This document shows, in pieces, positions 59,902 to 64,000 of a stretch of 64,000 bases of DNA. A program made the translations under genes and the position numbers. The stretch spans positions 5,197,501 to 5,261,500 of the forward strand of contig NZ_CP113949.1 in the NCBI RefSeq assembly GCF_026810445.1, written 5' to 3'. Each line of letters starts with the position of its first letter. The stretch's first letter is position 1. The notes under the pieces are model-generated. The model did no database searches and had not been told where the DNA came from. It saw only the letters and a list, made by a program, of their open reading frames with translations. Source of the stretch: Pseudomonas sp. BSw22131 (GTDB lineage: Bacteria > Pseudomonadota > Gammaproteobacteria > Pseudomonadales > Pseudomonadaceae).

Positions 59902-62900
59902 ATGTCTTGGATGCCGGCAGTAGTGTTCTTATGCTTAATGGGGTCGACGGCTGTCGACGCTCGGATTCTCTCCGAAACGGAAAAACCCGAGCCTAACCTT
60001 CATGAAGAAGGTGTTAATCGTACCCAAGCGGCCTCCTCACTTCAGGAGCAAAGAGCTTTCCTGTATCAGGACCTTTTGATCGCCTCCAGCAGCTCAGCAG
60101 AGACGGCGGGCTCCGCCGCAGACTCTACCGCGACGACAGAGCAGGAACGACGAGAAGCGTCTGAAGCACTGGACGTCGTGAAACTCTGGCGCGTGTTTCT
60201 GCTTTACGGACTGCCGGGCCTGTTGCTGCTGTGTACGGTTCTGGCCGTCGTGGTGCGTATCAATCGCCGACTGAGCTCGGAAATCTCGCGCAGGGTCGCG
60301 CTTGAGCAAGAACTGCGCAGCAGTGAATATCACTACCGCGGCATGATCGAGAGTCTGTCCGCTATCGCCTGGGAAGCGAACATCCACGATCATTCCTACA
60401 ACTACGTATCTCCACATGCCGAGAATTTGCTCGGGTATCCACTCGAAGCATGGCGCCGCATTGGCTTCTGGCGAAGCATCGTCCACCCCGAAGATGTTGA
60501 AAGAGCGCAGGCCTATTGCGATCAAGAGTCTGCTCTCGGGCATGACCATAGCCTTGATTACCGGGTAATCAGGGCCGACGGCCGAACGCTGTGGGTGCGC
60601 AATATCGTCAGCCTGATCGGCTACGGCCGAGAGCCCGTAATGCGTGGCCTGATGATCGACATCAGCGAAGCCAAGCTCACTGAAGAAGCGCTGCGTCTAT
60701 CGGAGGGCAAATTTGCCTCGGTGTTCGCGCAATGTCCGGACATTCTCGTGATCGCCAGGTTGTCAGATGGCTACTTTCTAGAGGCTAACCGGGCATTCGT
60801 TGAGCAGATCGGCCTGAGTGCCGATGAAGTGATTGGTAAAAAACCGTCGGACCTCGACATCTGGGGCATTCCGGGCATTGGGCCAAGCATGCTGCAACGC
60901 CTGCAAAAAGGCAGTATTCGAAACCTTGAGATGCCCTTCCGTCGCCGTGATGGACGCCTGTTTACTGGCTTGTTGTCCGCAGAACCGTTTGATCTGGACT
61001 CTACAAAAGCCGTCGTCGTGGTTGTGCGAGACATCACGCCCCTTAAAGAGGCCCAGCAACAGTTACAGCTTTCGGAAGAGAAATTCGCCAAAGCGTTCCA
61101 CTCATCCCTCGATGGACTGCTTATCTCACGGCAGAGCGATGGGATGCTGGTCGAGGTCAATGATGGGTTCAGCCGTATCACGGGCTACCAAAGCGCGATG
61201 TCGCTGGACCATACAACGCTCGACCTCGGCATCTGGGTTGACCTCAACGAGCGTCAGCAACTGATTGAACAATTGAACCGTGATGGCTTTGTACGTGACT
61301 TCGCCAGCCACATTCGTCGTAAAGACGGTCAGATTCGATTGTGCGAAATTTCTTCGCGCCCCCTGCCCATCGGCGGTGAGGATTGCATGTTGACCATCGC
61401 GCGCGACATTACTGAGCGCCACCAGATGCAGGAAAAGCTGCAACTGGCCGCGACGGTATTCGAGAGCACGGCGGAAGGTGTGCTAATCACCGACACGCGC
61501 CAACGGATAAACGCGGTCAACCGCGCATTCAGCGAGATAACTGGCTACAGCGAACAGGAGGCTATAGGTGAAACGCCGAGACTGCTGGCATCAGGACTGC
61601 ACGACAGCGCCTTCTACGCAGCCATGTGGTACCAGCTCACCACCGAAGGACACTGGCAAGGGGAGATCAGCAACCGTCGCAAGAATGGCGAAATTTACCC
61701 GAGCTGGCTGACGATCAGCGCTGTACGTAACGGTGACAAATTCATTACCCACTTTGTGGCGGTGTTCGCCGATATTTCCAGCCTCAAACAAGCCCAGGCG
61801 CGGCTGGATTATCAAGCACACCACGATCCGCTGACCGGCTTGCCCAACCGCACGCTGTTTGAGAGCCGTCTGCAAGCAGCTCTTTTGCACAGCCAGCATG
61901 CCGAGAGCCTCGGCGCGGTACTGTTTCTGGACCTGGACCGGTTCAAACACATCAATGACAGCCTTGGGCATCCGGTCGGCGATCTGTTGCTCAAGGGCAT
62001 TGCTCAGCGGCTGAAGGAAAACCTGCGGGACATCGACACCGTCGCGCGGCTTGGAGGCGACGAGTTCATTATCTTGTTACCGGGGCTGCAAAATGCCAGC
62101 GATGCAGAGGGCATTGCGACCAAGCTGCTGCACAGCTTCGGCGCGCCATTTCAAGCCGGCGAGCACGAGTTCTTCATCAGTTCCAGTATCGGCACCGCGC
62201 TGTTCCCCACCGACGGGCTTGATGTCGCGACAGTGATCAAAAACGCAGACGCCGCCATGTACCGATCAAAGGCCAAGGGCCGTAACCGCGTTGAGAGCTA
62301 CACACAGGACCTTACCGCTCAGGCCAGCGAGCGTATCGCCCTCGAACACGAGCTGCGGCGGGCCATTGAGCGCAACGAGTTTTCCCTCTGCTATCAGCCA
62401 AAGCTCAGCCTGCTGACCCAAAGCCTTGTCGGCGCCGAAGCCTTGATCCGCTGGAATCACCCGACCTTCGGCGACGTGCCGCCAGAGCGGTTCATCTCGC
62501 TGGCTGAAGAAAACGGCATGATTCTGCAAATAGGCGAATGGGTACTGGAGACTGCCTGCCAACAGTTGCACGAGTGGAACCACCACTACGACGTATTTGG
62601 CACGCTGTCGGTCAACCTCGCCGGCGCACAGTTGCGTCAACCCAATCTGGTCAGCCGCATCGAGCAGTTACTGAACCAATACCAGCTGCAACCGGGTTGT
62701 CTGCAACTCGAAATCACTGAAAACTTCATCATGAGCCAGACCGAAGAGGCGCTGACGGTGCTTCACAAGCTCAAGAAGCTGGGTGTGCAGCTGGCAATCG
62801 ATGACTTCGGGACGGGGTATTCCTCGCTGAGTTACCTGAAAAAGCTGCCGCTGGACATTCTCAAGATCGACCAGTCGTTTGTGCACGGGTTGCCGGACGA

Positions 62901-63141
62901 TCCGCACGACGCAGCCATCGTCAAAGCGATCATTGCCTTGGGCCGCAGCATGCAACTTACTGTCATCGCGGAGGGTGTTGAGACGCTTGAACAGCAGCAG
63001 TTTCTGGCCGACGAAGGTTGCGAACAGATTCAGGGCTACATCGTCAGCCTCCCCCTGCGCCCGGAAGAGTTTTGCTCGACGTTTCTTCGTATGACAGTTT
63101 CGGACTTTTCGGATAGCACAGCACGTAAACCATCGTTATAA
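59902..63141 (+). CDS. rmcA: PAS-GGDEF-EAL c-di-GMP enzyme, RmcA-like
   Basis: A 1079-residue membrane protein. A short N-terminal signal segment and about 70 Ser/Ala/Glu-rich residues precede one membrane helix (about 97-119). Then come about four PAS domains (about 145-255, 265-370, 385-490, 510-625), a GGDEF domain with intact GGDEF at 718-722 and an EAL domain with intact EAL at 846-848. Both motifs are complete, so synthesis and breakdown of c-di-GMP are possible. The position after rpoD matches P. aeruginosa rmcA. RmcA there also has a periplasmic solute-binding (Venus flytrap) domain before the helix; this one does not. The gene starts behind GAGG, 138 bases after rpoD. Confidence 0.82.
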   Translation: MSWMPAVVFLCLMGSTAVDARILSETEKPEPNLHEEGVNRTQAASSLQEQRAFLYQDLLIASSSSAETAGSAADSTATTEQERREASEALDVVKLWRVFLLYGLPGLLLLCTVLAVVVRINRRLSSEISRRVALEQELRSSEYHYRGMIESLSAIAWEANIHDHSYNYVSPHAENLLGYPLEAWRRIGFWRSIVHPEDVERAQAYCDQESALGHDHSLDYRVIRADGRTLWVRNIVSLIGYGREPVMRGLMIDISEAKLTEEALRLSEGKFASVFAQCPDILVIARLSDGYFLEANRAFVEQIGLSADEVIGKKPSDLDIWGIPGIGPSMLQRLQKGSIRNLEMPFRRRDGRLFTGLLSAEPFDLDSTKAVVVVVRDITPLKEAQQQLQLSEEKFAKAFHSSLDGLLISRQSDGMLVEVNDGFSRITGYQSAMSLDHTTLDLGIWVDLNERQQLIEQLNRDGFVRDFASHIRRKDGQIRLCEISSRPLPIGGEDCMLTIARDITERHQMQEKLQLAATVFESTAEGVLITDTRQRINAVNRAFSEITGYSEQEAIGETPRLLASGLHDSAFYAAMWYQLTTEGHWQGEISNRRKNGEIYPSWLTISAVRNGDKFITHFVAVFADISSLKQAQARLDYQAHHDPLTGLPNRTLFESRLQAALLHSQHAESLGAVLFLDLDRFKHINDSLGHPVGDLLLKGIAQRLKENLRDIDTVARLGGDEFIILLPGLQNASDAEGIATKLLHSFGAPFQAGEHEFFISSSIGTALFPTDGLDVATVIKNADAAMYRSKAKGRNRVESYTQDLTAQASERIALEHELRRAIERNEFSLCYQPKLSLLTQSLVGAEALIRWNHPTFGDVPPERFISLAEENGMILQIGEWVLETACQQLHEWNHHYDVFGTLSVNLAGAQLRQPNLVSRIEQLLNQYQLQPGCLQLEITENFIMSQTEEALTVLHKLKKLGVQLAIDDFGTGYSSLSYLKKLPLDILKIDQSFVHGLPDDPHDAAIVKAIIALGRSMQLTVIAEGVETLEQQQFLADEGCEQIQGYIVSLPLRPEEFCSTFLRMTVSDFSDSTARKPSL

Positions 63142-63142
63142 T
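63137..63142 (+). promoter_or_regulatory. Putative -10 box of the downstream tRNA gene at the rmcA stop codon
   Basis: A perfect TATAAT overlaps the rmcA TAA stop, followed by a GC-rich discriminator (CCGCG), 15 bases before the mature tRNA. This is typical of stringently controlled tRNA promoters. The -35 region is weak (TAGCAC). The tRNA may also be carried on the rmcA transcript. Confidence 0.5.
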
Positions 63143-63156
63143 CCGCGACCTACTGA

Positions 63157-63233
<77 letters not shown>

Positions 63234-63238
63234 AATAG

Positions 63239-63264
63239 AAAGCCGCGCATTGCGCGGCTTTTTT
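63239..63264 (+). terminator. Terminator after the tRNA gene
   Basis: Stem AAGCCGCGC, loop ATT, GCGCGGCTT, followed by six T, a few bases after the tRNA CCA end. It also faces the converging gene on the other strand. Confidence 0.88.
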
Positions 63265-63310
63265 GGTTTTTATCTGAACGCATGCGCTTTTGCTGTGTAT
63301 TGGGTAGCAA

Positions 63311-64000
63311 TCAGTCAACCACCACATGCGGCACAAACCGGCTGCTGTCTTTTGTAATCAGGCTGTCGTCTTCGCGAAGACCTACACCTGACGCTGTATC
63401 ACCCACAACCCATGAGCCGATCAGTGTGTAGCTGTCGCCAAAGCGTGGCAGCGGAGCAAACGCTTGCAGGATGTATGGCGCATCGTTGTAGGGCCCATCC
63501 TCGAAAATAACCTGATCGCCCGGCGTACGAATTTCGATATTGGCACCCTCGCGGGAGAAGTACGGCTTGCGTACCCAGCCCTTGGGAACCTGCGCTTGCG
63601 GGTCTTTATCGACGAAAGACGGCAGCAGGTTGGGATGCCCCTCGTTAAACTCCCACAGCAGCGGCAAGATGCCTTTGTTGGAGATGACTGATTTCCAGGC
63701 AGGCTCGATGAACTGAGTATCGCACTGCGGGATCGCCTGGCCGTGAGGCTCATGGAAGACGTGCTCCCAAGCGTGCAGCTTGAAAATACGCTCTATCCAG
63801 CGTCCATCCAGGTCGACAAACCTACCCTGCGCATTGAGGCCGATATCCTCGATGTCGATATGGCGGGTTTCGATGCCCACGTGTTCGGCCATTTTGCGCA
63901 GAAAGTCCGTGGTGCCCCGGTCTTCAATGGAACCCGACATCGCGGAAAAATAGAACGGCCCACCTTCCTTGATCGCCGCAAAGGCCCGAACCAAATCCTC
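63311..64000 (-). CDS. Glutathionylspermidine synthase family protein (partial, 5' end beyond the window)
   Basis: The C-terminal 227 residues seen here run off the window edge. They have the ATP-grasp-like pattern of the YgiC/YjfC/GSP synthase C-terminal domain: FYFSAMSGSIEDRGTTDFL, LDGRWIERIFKLHAWEHVF, KGILPLLWEFNEGHPNLLPSF, WVRKPYFSREGANIE and SYTLIGSWVVGD. These enzymes form an amide between glutathione (or a peptide) and spermidine, but many family members have no proven activity. It converges with rmcA and the tRNA gene. Confidence 0.85.
   Translation of the reverse strand, partial: EDLVRAFAAIKEGGPFYFSAMSGSIEDRGTTDFLRKMAEHVGIETRHIDIEDIGLNAQGRFVDLDGRWIERIFKLHAWEHVFHEPHGQAIPQCDTQFIEPAWKSVISNKGILPLLWEFNEGHPNLLPSFVDKDPQAQVPKGWVRKPYFSREGANIEIRTPGDQVIFEDGPYNDAPYILQAFAPLPRFGDSYTLIGSWVVGDTASGVGLREDDSLITKDSSRFVPHVVVD

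Overview
The window is a chromosomal segment of a Pseudomonas, most likely from the fluorescens/syringae/putida side of the genus. The evidence is gene order (mepM-anmK-erpA-argC, rpe-gph-trpE, amgK-murU facing lptD-surA-pdxA-rsmA-apaGH, rpsU-dnaG-rpoD), a Vfr-type CRP, an EstA-type autotransporter beside trpE, and many GTAGGAGCGCGCTTGCCCGCGA-type REP sequences. It is dense, high-GC core genome with one small accessory island.

Layout. 1-9.1 kb: peptidoglycan endopeptidase and anhydro-MurNAc kinase, ErpA, ArgC, HemJ, a DUF805 protein, an SDR enzyme, HinT, Coq7, an OsmC protein and Vfr. 9.1-12.35 kb: trpGDC with a lipoate-ligase-like gene (minus strand). 12.35-17.3 kb: accessory island in the trpG-trpE interval. 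It holds a frameshifted membrane-protein gene, a nested inverted repeat, a tail-fibre end with its assembly chaperone, a Com-like zinc-finger gene overlapping a C5 DNA methyltransferase, an orphan acyl carrier protein and an integrase remnant. 17.3-22.4 kb: estA, then trpE, gph and rpe. 22.6-31.6 kb: a probable sigma-54-controlled permease/Fe-alcohol dehydrogenase pair, its likely activator and a polyamine-type ABC importer. 31.9-34.6 kb: two-component system. 34.7-38.3 kb: DUF3530 hydrolase, DjlA-like protein, MurU, AmgK. 38.5-46.1 kb: lptD-surA-pdxA-rsmA-apaG-apaH, then glpE. 46.4-52.6 kb: prkA-yeaH-spoVR, then cca. 52.6-55.2 kb: folK/folB, plsY, tsaD. 55.4-63.2 kb: rpsU-dnaG-rpoD, an RmcA-like PAS-GGDEF-EAL protein and a CAU-anticodon tRNA. 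The right edge cuts a glutathionylspermidine-synthase-family gene.

The most striking feature is at the trp island. The trpG 5' end plus its promoter and a leader encoding an Arg-Trp-Arg-Trp peptide occur twice, about 4.5 kb apart, flanking the phage-derived cargo. The core is 23 identical bp over the trpG start codon; the promoter-leader part is about 80% identical without gaps (106 of 132 by eye). The same peptide end (ARWRWRA) is also the C-terminus of Gph, directly upstream of trpE. This suggests integration into the trpG start with a donor-borne replacement of the trpGDC control region, and a related Trp-sensing leader at both trp operons. Other points worth attention are the Com/methyltransferase overlap, the cca ribosome-binding site buried in a terminator arm, and an RmcA homologue that lacks the expected periplasmic sensor domain.

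All family assignments were made by reading the sequence, without database searches.
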